Source: Flavobacterium sp.
GTDB lineage: Bacteria; Bacteroidota; Bacteroidia; Flavobacteriales; Flavobacteriaceae
Direction of reading: 5' to 3'
Length of the DNA: 64,000 nt
Assembly (NCBI GenBank): GCA_018401995.1
Contig: JAGYJR010000006.1
Location: 53,157 to 117,156 of the forward strand
A program made the translations under genes and the position numbers. This document shows positions 1 through 9,065 of this stretch, piece by piece. Positions within the stretch are counted from its first letter, which is position 1, and each line of letters starts with the position of its first letter. The notes under the pieces were generated by a model. It was not told where the DNA came from. It did not search any database and worked only from the letters and a program-made list of their open reading frames with translations.

Positions 1-86
1 TTGGTGCTTTTTTTGATAGTAGTATGATATATGGTCCGGTTTTTGGACAAATGTATTATGCGGGATTGCGATTTAACATTAAATAA
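1..86 (+). CDS. C-terminal end of a probable TonB-dependent outer-membrane receptor (partial)
   Basis: An open frame (third base onward) enters from the left edge and stops at 84-86. It encodes 27 residues ending in MYYAGLRFNIK. A last strand with alternating hydrophobic residues and an aromatic residue near the end is typical of outer-membrane beta-barrels, and this ending resembles Bacteroidota TonB receptors. The next gene is a small secreted heavy-metal-binding protein, a common partner of metal-related receptors. The family call rests only on the tail and the neighbour, so it is tentative. Confidence 0.5.
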   Translation, partial: GAFFDSSMIYGPVFGQMYYAGLRFNIK

Positions 87-145
87 TAGATTACGGATTT
101 TCTGATTATTGATTTTCCGAACATAAATAATTAAATTTTGAAATC

Positions 146-490
146 ATGAAAAAAATAATGGTATTAGTTTTAGTAAGTCTTTTTTCTTTAACCACTATGG
201 CGCAAGAGAAAAAAAGTAAAAACAAGAAAGTAGAGTTTACTGTTGCGGGTAACTGTGGAATGTGTCAAAAGCGTATTGAAAAAGCAGCTTTTTCAGTAAA
301 AGGAGTTAAAAATGCTGAATGGCATGTAGATCACAATATGATTCACTTATTAATTGATGAAACTAAATGTTCTAAAGAAGACGTGGCTAAAGCGATTGCT
401 GCTGTTGGTCACGATACAGCATTAGTAAAAGCTGAAGATGCCGTTTATGAAAAATTGCACGGTTGTTGTTTGTACGAAAGATTAGAATAA
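146..490 (+). CDS. Secreted heavy-metal-associated (HMA) domain protein
   Basis: 114 residues. A signal peptide (about 1-19, ending TTMAQ) precedes a lysine-rich stretch and an HMA fold (about 29-95). The metal-binding loop reads GNCGMCQKRIEKA, a CxxC motif of the kind that binds Cu(I) or similar ions. A second cysteine pair, HGCCLYERLE, lies at the C-terminus and may add ligands. The protein is probably periplasmic and passes a metal to or from an envelope partner. The preceding gene fragment looks like a TonB receptor, which suggests a shared metal-handling role. The metal cannot be read from sequence. Confidence 0.8.
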   Translation: MKKIMVLVLVSLFSLTTMAQEKKSKNKKVEFTVAGNCGMCQKRIEKAAFSVKGVKNAEWHVDHNMIHLLIDETKCSKEDVAKAIAAVGHDTALVKAEDAVYEKLHGCCLYERLE

Positions 491-496
491 AAAAAC

Positions 497-531
497 AAAA
501 CCCCGATTTGAAATTTCACATCGGGGTTTTT
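497..531. terminator. Bidirectional intrinsic terminator
   Basis: The stem AAAACCCCGAT / ATCGGGGTTTT is followed by a T-run, and A-runs on the other side make it work in both directions. It lies between the convergent HMA gene and groEL. Confidence 0.85.
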
Positions 532-556
532 ATTACTTTGTACTTTCAATTTTGAA

Positions 557-2200
<1,644 letters not shown>

Positions 2201-2239
2201 TTAACGTTTAATTGTTTAAAAGTTCTTGTTTAACTATTA

Positions 2240-2515
2240 TTAAAGAATAGCGTAAATTTCTTCTTCACGCATAATTAGGTAATCTTTACCTTCATATTTG
2301 AATTCTGTTCCCGAATATTTACCATATAAAACAGTGTCTCCAACTTTCACCGTCATGGTGTAATCTTTTTTGCCATTTCCTACGGCTACTACAGTACCTT
2401 TTTGTGGTTTTTCTTTTGCAGTGTCTGGAATAATAATTCCTGAAGCAGTTGTAGTTTCAGCTGCCAATGGAGCAATCACTACGCGATCTGAAATAGGTTT
2501 AATGTTTAATGACAT
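2240..2515 (-). CDS. groES: Co-chaperonin GroES
   Basis: 91 residues, usual length for the single-ring lid of the GroEL chamber. Recognisable elements are the N-terminal strand [13 protein letters not shown], the mobile-loop region ([18 protein letters not shown]) and the C-terminal [16 protein letters not shown]. It is first in the groES-groEL operon. The 139 bases upstream hold the secG terminator; I see no clean TAnnTTTG box, only the near match TTGCTTTG at 2575-2582 on the minus strand, and no obvious CIRCE-type inverted repeat. Confidence 0.97.
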   Translation of the reverse strand: MSLNIKPISDRVVIAPLAAETTTASGIIIPDTAKEKPQKGTVVAVGNGKKDYTMTVKVGDTVLYGKYSGTEFKYEGKDYLIMREEEIYAIL

Positions 2516-2602
2516 AGTTTTTATATTTTAATACTATTAGTAATTTGTTGTTTGGGTATTTTCAGAAATTGTGCCAAAGCAATTTTCTGACAATTTTTCG
2601 GT

Positions 2603-2639
2603 AAAAAAAATGCCAGCACTGACAGGCTGGCATTTTTTA
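2603..2639 (-). terminator. Intrinsic terminator after secG
   Basis: The stem TGCCAGC / GCTGGCA has an 8-base loop and A/T-runs on both sides. It lies just downstream of secG on the minus strand and closes the five-gene operon that ends there. Confidence 0.85.
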
Positions 2640-2654
2640 TTTTATACTTTGCAA

Positions 2655-2996
2655 TTATTGTGCAGTTTCTTCTGTTGCTTGTTGTTGTGCTTCTGGTGTA
2701 GCTGGAATTTCAGTTGTAGACATTGTACTACCTTCATCATTTCCTAAAACTTTTGAACCACCAGACGAACCTCCGTCAAATGCTAATGTTGATAACAAAA
2801 TTAAAGCAATTAGAATTGTACCTAATGTCCAAGTACTTTTATCTAAAAAATCACCAGTTTTTTGTACACCACCAATTTGCGCAGAACCACCAAATGAAGA
2901 AGATAAACCTCCACCTTTAGGGTTTTGAACCATGATAGCTAAAATTAGTAAAAAACAAACAATTGTTATTGCAATTAAAAATCCTGTGAATCCCAT
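2655..2996 (-). CDS. secG: Preprotein translocase subunit SecG
   Basis: 113 residues. SecG is the small membrane subunit that assists SecYEG translocation. Two membrane segments are visible (about 4-22 and 57-72), separated by the family-typical loop VQNPKGGGLSSSFGG. The acidic/glutamine-rich tail (about 85-113) is common in Bacteroidota SecG. It starts 2 bases after the stop of the upstream TPR gene and is the last gene of an operon that also contains lptE. Confidence 0.93.
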   Translation of the reverse strand: MGFTGFLIAITIVCFLLILAIMVQNPKGGGLSSSFGGSAQIGGVQKTGDFLDKSTWTLGTILIALILLSTLAFDGGSSGGSKVLGNDEGSTMSTTEIPATPEAQQQATEETAQ

Positions 2997-2998
2997 AA

Positions 2999-3823
2999 TT
3001 AATTATTATTTTGTTGTAAATCTTTTATATCTTTTATTCGGTTTGCAAAGAAACTACTTTTTTCTGGATATTTCAAAATTAAAATTTCATAAGCTTGTAT
3101 CGCGCGTTGGTATTTTTTTTGTTCCAAATATACTTTGGCTAAAGTTTCAGTCATCAAATGGCTGTTTTCTTCTTGCTTTTTCTCAATAATAGCTGGTGTT
3201 TTCACCGTTTCTTTGATAGCTGGAATCTTTGGGTTGCTTTCTATAAACTTGTCAATTAAAGCTAATTTTTTTTGTTTTTCATCATCAATTTCGGGTTCGT
3301 TTGACTCATTTTCGCGTTCAATTGGGCTAAATTTTGTCAACTGTAACCATTCTTGGAACGAGTGTTTTTCTTGTTGATTGAAGAGTAATGGTTTTCCAAT
3401 TTCTAATTTTTCTTCGAATGTTGGAGTTTCAATTGCTTCCGAAACCATCGATTCTGAACTTTCAGTTGGTGTTGGTTCTAAGTTTTCTGAAGTCATTGAA
3501 TTTTCCGAAACGATTTCGCTATCAATTACATTTACTTCTTTAATGATTTCTTCTTGTGCGTCAATATTGCTTTTTTGAAGTGTAGCGAAGTCGTCAGAAG
3601 TTATAAAATCAAATAAAATGGAACGATCTGTTGTGTGAGCAGCAGTTTTTTTGAGTTCGTAATTATATCGAAAACTATCCTGATTGTACAAACCTTTCAA
3701 ATGCAACGCACGAGCCGACTGAAAATACGGAAATTGCAATAGTATTGCTTCCAAAGCCATGGTTTGTGTTTCGTTGATGGCATTGGGTTTGTTCAATAAA
3801 TATGTCAATTCGTTTTTATTCAA
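2999..3823 (-). CDS. TPR-containing protein of unknown role, between lptE and secG
   Basis: 274 residues, no signal peptide. The N-terminal part (about 1-80) is a helical domain containing LLQFPYFQSARALHLKGLYN. The middle (about 85-200) is acidic, low-complexity and probably disordered. The C-terminus carries one clear TPR-like helix pair, LAKVYLEQKKYQRAIQAYEI. It sits 15 bases after lptE and 2 bases before secG, so it is co-expressed with envelope-biogenesis genes. A role in that process is inferred from position only. Confidence 0.75.
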   Translation of the reverse strand: MNKNELTYLLNKPNAINETQTMALEAILLQFPYFQSARALHLKGLYNQDSFRYNYELKKTAAHTTDRSILFDFITSDDFATLQKSNIDAQEEIIKEVNVIDSEIVSENSMTSENLEPTPTESSESMVSEAIETPTFEEKLEIGKPLLFNQQEKHSFQEWLQLTKFSPIERENESNEPEIDDEKQKKLALIDKFIESNPKIPAIKETVKTPAIIEKKQEENSHLMTETLAKVYLEQKKYQRAIQAYEILILKYPEKSSFFANRIKDIKDLQQNNN

Positions 3824-3838
3824 TTGTTTTGGTTTTAA

Positions 3839-4342
3839 TTACCATTTGGCTAGTGATTCATTGAAAACATCTTGTGTAATTCTCTCAAAAATTTCGTCTA
3901 AAGCTATTGTTAATCTACTTCCAGCCATTTGTTCGTTCGCAGGATAATCGTGGAAAAAAGAAAAACGTTTTTCAAAGTTGTCTTCTTCTTTTTTATTATT
4001 TGAGAAACGCACCATCACCGTTACTGTTAATCGGTTTTGAGCGGCTCTTTGATCAGCTGTTGCTGTCATTGGCGCAATTCGATAATCTACAATTTCGCCT
4101 TCATATAATAAGTCGCCACCTTGTGAAACCAAGTTTAAATTGGTTTGATTTTGAATAATTTCTTGTAATTCAAGAGTGAAAGTTCGTTCAATTCCTGGCT
4201 CTATTAGCGGTGCATTATTTTGAAAATAATTCACTTGAAAGGTATTCGCATCAATTTTTCCAGTTCCAGTGAAATTGTAGTATTTGCAGCTATTCGCCAA
4301 AAAGCAAAAAGCAAATAATAATATGTAAACTGTTTTTTTCAT
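3839..4342 (-). CDS. lptE: LPS-assembly lipoprotein LptE
   Basis: 167 residues. LptE plugs the LptD barrel that inserts lipopolysaccharide into the outer membrane. The lipoprotein signal ends FCFLANSC with Cys19 as the lipidated residue. The body matches the Bacteroidota LptE pattern: a conserved YYNFTG start after the Cys, INYFQN-like strand (VNYFQNNAPL), and the C-terminal helix with ALDEIFERITQDVFNESLAKW-like features. It lies in an operon with secG. Confidence 0.88.
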   Translation of the reverse strand: MKKTVYILLFAFCFLANSCKYYNFTGTGKIDANTFQVNYFQNNAPLIEPGIERTFTLELQEIIQNQTNLNLVSQGGDLLYEGEIVDYRIAPMTATADQRAAQNRLTVTVMVRFSNNKKEEDNFEKRFSFFHDYPANEQMAGSRLTIALDEIFERITQDVFNESLAKW

Positions 4343-4343
4343 T

Positions 4344-4982
4344 TTATTCGTGAACCAATCGGTTAGTTTTTCTTAATGCTGCTATGAATTCTTTTTCTTT
4401 AATTGTGTCTAAAGGTTTGAATTTTTTTCCTGAACTAATATATGGAGAATAACCATTTTCATAGTTGCTTTTATGTATAAAATGGATTAAGTAGTTTTTT
4501 GAATAATAACCACCTATAAATCCTTTAACAAAATATCCAAACATTACTGGTTTTTCGTTAATACAAACTGCAAACTGAATTCCAATTTTGTCTTCATAAT
4601 ATTTAAGACCATCAAATTTTTTAATTACAGATTTTTCAAAATTTATTATTGAACTTTTTGAGTTAAAATTAATTATTTCAGAATCTTCAATAAACGGCGT
4701 TTCTTGTAATTGTTCTTTTGTTGCTGTAAAATCGCCACAATATATTAACTCTTTTTTAATTGTGTCAATTCTAACATTCTTATTGATTAATCTATTGATA
4801 TTATTAATTGTACTTTCGTGTTTGTTTTTTATAGAATCATCAGTAAAATAATCTTTTAAATGTATTCCTTCAGTAAATTCAATAGGTTCTTTAGTTAAAT
4901 ATATTTCAATCTTATCCTCATTTTTTTGGCAAGAAATAAAGATGAAAAAAAATGGAAATAATAAGAAAAATACCTTCTTCAT
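4344..4982 (-). CDS. Hypothetical lipoprotein
   Basis: 212 residues; not recognised. The N-terminus is a lipoprotein signal (FPFFFIFISC, Cys18). The rest is a charged alpha/beta region without a motif I can name. It lies 3 bases after the sigma-54 regulator gene and 1 base before lptE, inside an otherwise conserved operon. It may therefore be an insertion into that operon; composition is slightly richer in A+T than its neighbours. Its role is unknown. Confidence 0.7.
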   Translation of the reverse strand: MKKVFFLLFPFFFIFISCQKNEDKIEIYLTKEPIEFTEGIHLKDYFTDDSIKNKHESTINNINRLINKNVRIDTIKKELIYCGDFTATKEQLQETPFIEDSEIINFNSKSSIINFEKSVIKKFDGLKYYEDKIGIQFAVCINEKPVMFGYFVKGFIGGYYSKNYLIHFIHKSNYENGYSPYISSGKKFKPLDTIKEKEFIAALRKTNRLVHE

Positions 4983-4985
4983 TAA

Positions 4986-6251
4986 CTATAAATCGTATTG
5001 TTTAATTTTTCTATATAACGTTCTTTCGGAAATTCCTAGTTCGTCGGCAGCGGCTTTTCGTTTTCCTTTGTTGCGTTCTAATGATTTTTTGATTAACTCT
5101 ATTTCTTTCGCTTCTAAACTTAAAGTTTCCTCTTCTTCAACGGTTTCAGCGAAAAGATAATTTTGGTTATCAAATTCATCATCTTCAAACTCTTCTTGTT
5201 CCATGTCGTTTATTACTGGAACAATGGCTTTCGCTGGTTCTTTGTCAAAAATAGTATTTTCTTCGTTTTGACCGTAAATGCGTTGGATTAAATTTTTATT
5301 GGTTTCTTGCACTTTAGAACTTCCGTTTTGCATCAATTCCAAGGTCAGTTTTTTCAAATCATTCAAATCGGCTTTCATGTCAAAAAGCACTTTGTACAAA
5401 ATTTCACGCTCGTTACTAAAGTCCGATTCCGCTTTTTTGTTTGTTACTAGTGTTGGCAATTGTGAACCTTCGCTAGGTAAATAGCCTTGTAAAACTGCTA
5501 ATGTAATATCGCGATTGGTTTCCAAAACTGAAATTTGTTCGGCCACATTTCGCAACTGTCTAATATTTCCATTCCAACGGTAGCGTAATAAATATTGTAC
5601 CGCTTCATCGGAAAGCTTAATCGCAGGCATTTTGTATTTGTGCGCGAAATCCGAAGCAAATTTTCTAAACAACAAATGAATATCGTCTTTTCGTTCGCGA
5701 AGTGGTGGCAATGCAATTTCAACCGTACTCAAACGATAATATAAATCTTCACGGAATTTGCCTTTTTCAATTGCATCAAACATATTTACATTGGTAGCCG
5801 CTACAATACGAACATTCGTTTTTTGTACTTGTGACGAACCAACTTTAATGAATTCGCCATTTTCTAAAACACGTAATAAACGCACTTGAGTGGTTAAAGG
5901 TAATTCACCCACTTCATCTAAGAAAATAGTTCCTCCATCAGCTACTTCAAAATAGCCTTCACGCGTATTTGTTGCTCCTGTAAACGAACCTTTTTCGTGA
6001 CCAAAAAGTTCACTATCAATAGTTCCTTCTGGAATAGCACCACAGTTTACTGCAATGTATTTTCCATGTTTTCTGTGCGAAAGTGCGTGAATGATTTTTG
6101 GAATACTTTCTTTTCCAACACCACTTTCACCTGTTACCAATACCGAAATATCCGTTGGAGCCACCTGAATGGCTTTCTCTACGGCACGATTGAGTTTTGG
6201 GTCGTTCCCAATAATTTCAAATCGTTGTTTTATAGCTTGTACTGATTCCAT
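4986..6251 (-). CDS. Sigma-54 interaction domain transcriptional regulator (AAA+ with Fis-type HTH)
   Basis: 421 residues. There is no receiver domain; the AAA+ domain starts near residue 10. Walker A is GESGVGKE, the sigma-54 contact loop is GSFTGA (a variant of GAFTGA), and Walker B is GTIFLDEVGEL. A linker with an acidic patch (about 340-375) leads to a Fis-type HTH at the C-terminus (RKAAADELGISERTLYRKI). Such proteins activate RNA polymerase with sigma-54. Without a receiver it must be controlled by another partner or by its level. It heads the operon with lptE and secG, implying a link to the envelope. Confidence 0.9.
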   Translation of the reverse strand: MESVQAIKQRFEIIGNDPKLNRAVEKAIQVAPTDISVLVTGESGVGKESIPKIIHALSHRKHGKYIAVNCGAIPEGTIDSELFGHEKGSFTGATNTREGYFEVADGGTIFLDEVGELPLTTQVRLLRVLENGEFIKVGSSQVQKTNVRIVAATNVNMFDAIEKGKFREDLYYRLSTVEIALPPLRERKDDIHLLFRKFASDFAHKYKMPAIKLSDEAVQYLLRYRWNGNIRQLRNVAEQISVLETNRDITLAVLQGYLPSEGSQLPTLVTNKKAESDFSNEREILYKVLFDMKADLNDLKKLTLELMQNGSSKVQETNKNLIQRIYGQNEENTIFDKEPAKAIVPVINDMEQEEFEDDEFDNQNYLFAETVEEEETLSLEAKEIELIKKSLERNKGKRKAAADELGISERTLYRKIKQYDL

Positions 6252-6265
6252 TTTTTTTATTATTT

Positions 6266-6300
6266 TGCCACGGATTAAAGGATTTTCACGGATTTATGAA
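6266..6300 (+). repeat. GCCACGGATT-type dispersed repeat, single copy
   Basis: The repeat reads TGCCACGGATTAAAGG and continues with TTTTCACGGATT. Related copies lie at 6821-6854, 7233-7264 (inverted), 27922-27956 and 27975-28006 (inverted). It fills the gap between the YcxB-like gene and the sigma-54 regulator. Confidence 0.8.
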
Positions 6301-6301
6301 A

Positions 6302-6808
6302 TTACTTAAAACTCTTTTTTATGTTTATTGAACTTAAAAGTTCTTTTAATTCGTTGTATTGATTGTCTTTAAGGTCTGATTTCTTAATGAAATTAGCTTT
6401 GTTTTTGGTAACGTAAATCAAAAAGAATTCCTTTTTTTCAACTACTTTAATAACGTTTTTCCAAAAATGTTTTACTTCAAAGCTTTCTCCTTTTTCTTGA
6501 AAATATTCGTTATTTAAAACATAAACGATGTTTTCCTCGAGTCTAGAATTATTAATAATTTGTTTTTTGGAGTTCCTATAAATTGAAAAAGTTAATATCG
6601 ATAAAAAAAATAGAATAAAAATAATGGGCTGTAAAATTGAAAAGAAGTTTGTCTCTTCAAATATATTTTTTCCAAAAAAGCTAAACGTAAATAGAATCAT
6701 GATAAATAGAATATAAAGGAAGTTTTTACTACTAAAAAAAACAAGCAATGTTGCTTTAAAAGTAGTTTTAACATCAAATTTTGGTTCTATAATAATTTCT
6801 TTTTCCAT
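6302..6808 (-). CDS. YcxB-like membrane protein
   Basis: 168 residues. Two membrane helices (about 28-48 and 58-78) are followed by a cytoplasmic domain. The C-terminal pattern, with HFWKNVIKVVEKKEFFLIYV and a terminal Q-x-N-E-L-K-E-L-L helix, matches the YcxB-like family, whose function is unknown. It starts with ATG at 6808 and is separated from the next gene by a dispersed repeat. The family call is from pattern memory. Confidence 0.65.
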   Translation of the reverse strand: MEKEIIIEPKFDVKTTFKATLLVFFSSKNFLYILFIMILFTFSFFGKNIFEETNFFSILQPIIFILFFLSILTFSIYRNSKKQIINNSRLEENIVYVLNNEYFQEKGESFEVKHFWKNVIKVVEKKEFFLIYVTKNKANFIKKSDLKDNQYNELKELLSSINIKKSFK

Positions 6809-6820
6809 TTTTGTTATTTT

Positions 6821-6854
6821 TTGCCACAGATTAAAGTATTTTCACAGATTAATC
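6821..6854 (+). repeat. GCCACAGATT-type repeat, left flank of the GxxExxY pseudogene
   Basis: The repeat reads TTGCCACAGATTAAAG and continues to TTTTCACAGATTAATC. It is in inverse orientation to the copy at 7233-7264, so the pair brackets the broken GxxExxY gene. Confidence 0.8.
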
Positions 6855-6869
6855 AAAAAATACTAATCT

Positions 6870-7230
6870 TTATGTTGTAATGATTTGTTTTGAAAAATTT
6901 ACTAATAAGCCAATTTCTGAATCTGAAAGTTTTATATAATTCAATACTTGTGCAGTATGTTCCCCCAGAAAATTCTTTTACTGCTTTTACTTCTAAAACA
7001 ATATCTTCATTTACAATGAAATCTGCATAAAATTTATGTGTAATATAATTCCCTTATATCTGATTGAAAATTCTTTTTCTCTTTCAAAAGGAATATTATT
7101 TAAGTGTTTTTTTTAAATTCTTATTTCTAACGACCATACACTACTTCAAGTAATCCGACCAAGATTCCTAGAACTTCCATACAAATCCCAATAATTTTGT
7201 AAAAGTTTCTTCTTCTCTATAAAGTCCCAT
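6870..7230 (-). pseudogene. Decayed GxxExxY-family gene
   Basis: No single frame is open, but the minus strand translates in shifting frames to segments of a GxxExxY protein. These are MGLYREEETF at the start, the name-giving GLLEVVY (7136-7156), then EREKEFSIRYKGI, NEDIVLEVKAVKEF and HTAQVLNYIKLSDSEIGLL, ending at a TAA at 6870-6872. At least three frameshifts and internal stops are needed. GxxExxY proteins are small nuclease-like (PD-(D/E)xK-related) proteins of unclear role. The flanking inverted repeats mark this as a dead cassette. Confidence 0.85.
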
Positions 7231-7232
7231 AT

Positions 7233-7264
7233 TGAAATCCGTGTTAATCTTTAAATCCGTGGCT
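7233..7264 (-). repeat. GCCACGGATT-type repeat, right flank of the GxxExxY pseudogene
   Basis: On the minus strand this reads AGCCACGGATTTAAAG then ATTAACACGGATTTCA. It is the inverted partner of 6821-6854. The 463-base stretch 6809-7271 consists of this repeat pair and the pseudogene; I see no other gene in it. Confidence 0.8.
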
Positions 7265-7271
7265 TATATTG

Positions 7272-8720
7272 TTAGTTCATTAAACTTGAATATCCAACTG
7301 CTTCTCCAATTAAAGTTGCTGCGGTGCAATCTGTGATTTTTACCATTACGAATTCACCTACTTTGTAATTTTCTTTTGGAAAAACTACTACGGTATTTTG
7401 TGAATTTCTACCGCTCCAATGCGCATCAGAACGTTTGGATTCTTTTTCGATTAAAACTTCCACTTCTTTGCCAATGAAACGTTGTGTTCTTTCTAAACCA
7501 ATTCTTTGTTGTAAATCAATGATTTCGTTTAAACGTCTTTTCTTTACTTCTTCTGGAACGTCGTCTTCCATTTTTCTAGCCGCTAAAGTTCCTGGACGTT
7601 CTGAATACGCAAACATAAATCCGAAATCGTATTTCACATATTCCATCAAACTCAAAGTATCTTGATGATCTTCTTCAGTTTCTGTTGGAAAACCAGCAAT
7701 CATATCTTGCGATAACGAAATATCTGGAATAATTGAGTATATTTTATCAATCAACGCCATGTATTCTTCACGAGTGTGTTGACGATTCATTTCTTTTAGA
7801 ATTCTTGTGCTTCCACTTTGAACAGGTAAGTGAATGTAATTACAAATATTATGGTGTTTCGCCATAGTTTCAATTACTTCCACATGCATATCTTGCGGAT
7901 TTGAAGTCGAGAATCTGAAACGCATTTTCGGGAATAGAGTAGCACATTTGTCTAACAATTGCGCAAAATCAACCGCTGTAGCTTTTTGCATTTCAGTGGC
8001 TTTGTCGTAGTCTTTTTTCAAACCGCCACCATACCAAAGGTAACTGTCTACGTTTTGACCTAACAACGTAACTTCTTTATATCCTCTATCGTATAAATCT
8101 TGAATTTCGTCAATAATACTTTGCGGTTCACGACTACGCTCACGTCCACGCGTAAAAGGTACCACGCAAAACGTACACATGTTATCGCAACCTCTTGTAA
8201 TGGATACAAAAGCATTAACTCCGTTACTATTCAAACGAACAGGAGAAATATCACCATAAGTTTCTTCTTTCGAAAGAATTACGTTGATGGCATCTCTTCC
8301 TTCTTCAACTTCGGCTAATAAATTAGGTAAATCTTTGTATGCATCTGGTCCAACGACCATGTCAACAATTTTTTCTTCTTCTAAAAACTGACTTTTTAAA
8401 CGCTCCGCCATACAACCTAAAACTCCAACTTTCATAGTTGGATTAATTTTCTTAACCGCGTTGTATTTTTCTAAACGTTTACGAATGGTTTGTTCCGCTT
8501 TATCACGAATAGAGCAAGTATTTACCAAAACCAAATCAGCGTCTTCTAGATTTTGAGTGGTATTATATCCGTTTTCATAAAGAATAGATGCCACAATTTC
8601 GCTGTCCGAAAAGTTCATTTGGCAACCATAACTCTCTATAAAAAGTTTTTTTGTATTTCCTTCTTTTTGGTCAAGCACTAAACTCTGACCTTGTTTGTTT
8701 TCATCAATTACCTTTTCCAT
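7272..8720 (-). CDS. miaB: tRNA-2-methylthio-N6-dimethylallyladenosine synthase MiaB
   Basis: 482 residues. MiaB adds the methylthio group to i6A37 of tRNAs reading UNN codons. The N-terminal domain has its three cluster cysteines in [22 protein letters not shown] and LGCMAERL. The radical-SAM domain has the motif [10 protein letters not shown], and a C-terminal TRAM domain follows (about 415-480). Length is normal for the family. A TATCTTTG -7 box lies at 8783-8790 on the minus strand. Confidence 0.96.
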   Translation of the reverse strand: MEKVIDENKQGQSLVLDQKEGNTKKLFIESYGCQMNFSDSEIVASILYENGYNTTQNLEDADLVLVNTCSIRDKAEQTIRKRLEKYNAVKKINPTMKVGVLGCMAERLKSQFLEEEKIVDMVVGPDAYKDLPNLLAEVEEGRDAINVILSKEETYGDISPVRLNSNGVNAFVSITRGCDNMCTFCVVPFTRGRERSREPQSIIDEIQDLYDRGYKEVTLLGQNVDSYLWYGGGLKKDYDKATEMQKATAVDFAQLLDKCATLFPKMRFRFSTSNPQDMHVEVIETMAKHHNICNYIHLPVQSGSTRILKEMNRQHTREEYMALIDKIYSIIPDISLSQDMIAGFPTETEEDHQDTLSLMEYVKYDFGFMFAYSERPGTLAARKMEDDVPEEVKKRRLNEIIDLQQRIGLERTQRFIGKEVEVLIEKESKRSDAHWSGRNSQNTVVVFPKENYKVGEFVMVKITDCTAATLIGEAVGYSSLMN

Positions 8721-8782
8721 TTTATGCTGAATTTATTTCAGTAACAAAGATTTCCATTAAATCATTCCGAATAATCGGATTG

Positions 8783-8790
8783 CAAAGATA
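8783..8790 (-). promoter_or_regulatory. Candidate -7 box for miaB
   Basis: The minus strand reads TATCTTTG, an exact TAnnTTTG match, with a TTG at 8812-8814 as loose -33. The predicted leader is about 60 bases. Confidence 0.6.
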
Positions 8791-8847
8791 ATACTAAAAT
8801 CTAAAATCTGACAAGATGGCAGAAAAGGTTTAACACTATTTTATTTT

Positions 8848-8929
8848 GGAACGAATCGCTCGGGTGTTTTTGTAGTCCATTTTCCTGCTATCCGCTTTAC
8901 ACGGTGTCGCTTCTATCAGGGTTAGGCGA
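8848..8929 (-). repeat. Dispersed repeat of the CCCTGATAGAAG / GCAGGAAAA type
   Basis: On the minus strand it reads CCTAACCCTGATAGAAG, a short middle part, then GCGGATAGCAGGAAAATGG and ends near CCCGAGCGATTCG. Related, differently filled copies lie at 28092-28231 and 54654-54777. It occupies much of the 345-base space between miaB and topA, which otherwise contains only promoters. Confidence 0.75.
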
Positions 8930-9017
8930 TATACTAAAGGTGTTTTTGTATGCTATATATATAGGTGTAAATCATCTAATAAAATGGTTATTTATGGGTA
9001 AAAAAAGGAAAGAGCCG

Positions 9018-9046
9018 TTGGAATTTAAAAAAAATAGATACTTTTG
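9018..9046 (+). promoter_or_regulatory. Promoter of topA
   Basis: TTG (9018-9020) and TACTTTTG (9039-9046) are spaced as in Bacteroidota housekeeping promoters. The transcript should begin near 9051, about 15 bases before the ATG at 9066. This excludes the longer in-frame extension that would begin at 8904. Confidence 0.75.
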
Positions 9047-9065
9047 CGATTCAAAAAAAAGTGAA

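Noticed and set aside
2568..2595. A sigma-54-like TTGGCAC sequence before groES
   Set aside because: The -12 part does not read GC in the right place, so it is not a convincing sigma-54 promoter.
8904..9065. Longer topA start giving 54 more residues
   Set aside because: The promoter for topA (9018-9046) lies inside this extension, the extension covers part of a dispersed repeat, and topoisomerase I normally begins at the Lys-Asn-Leu-Val-Ile segment.
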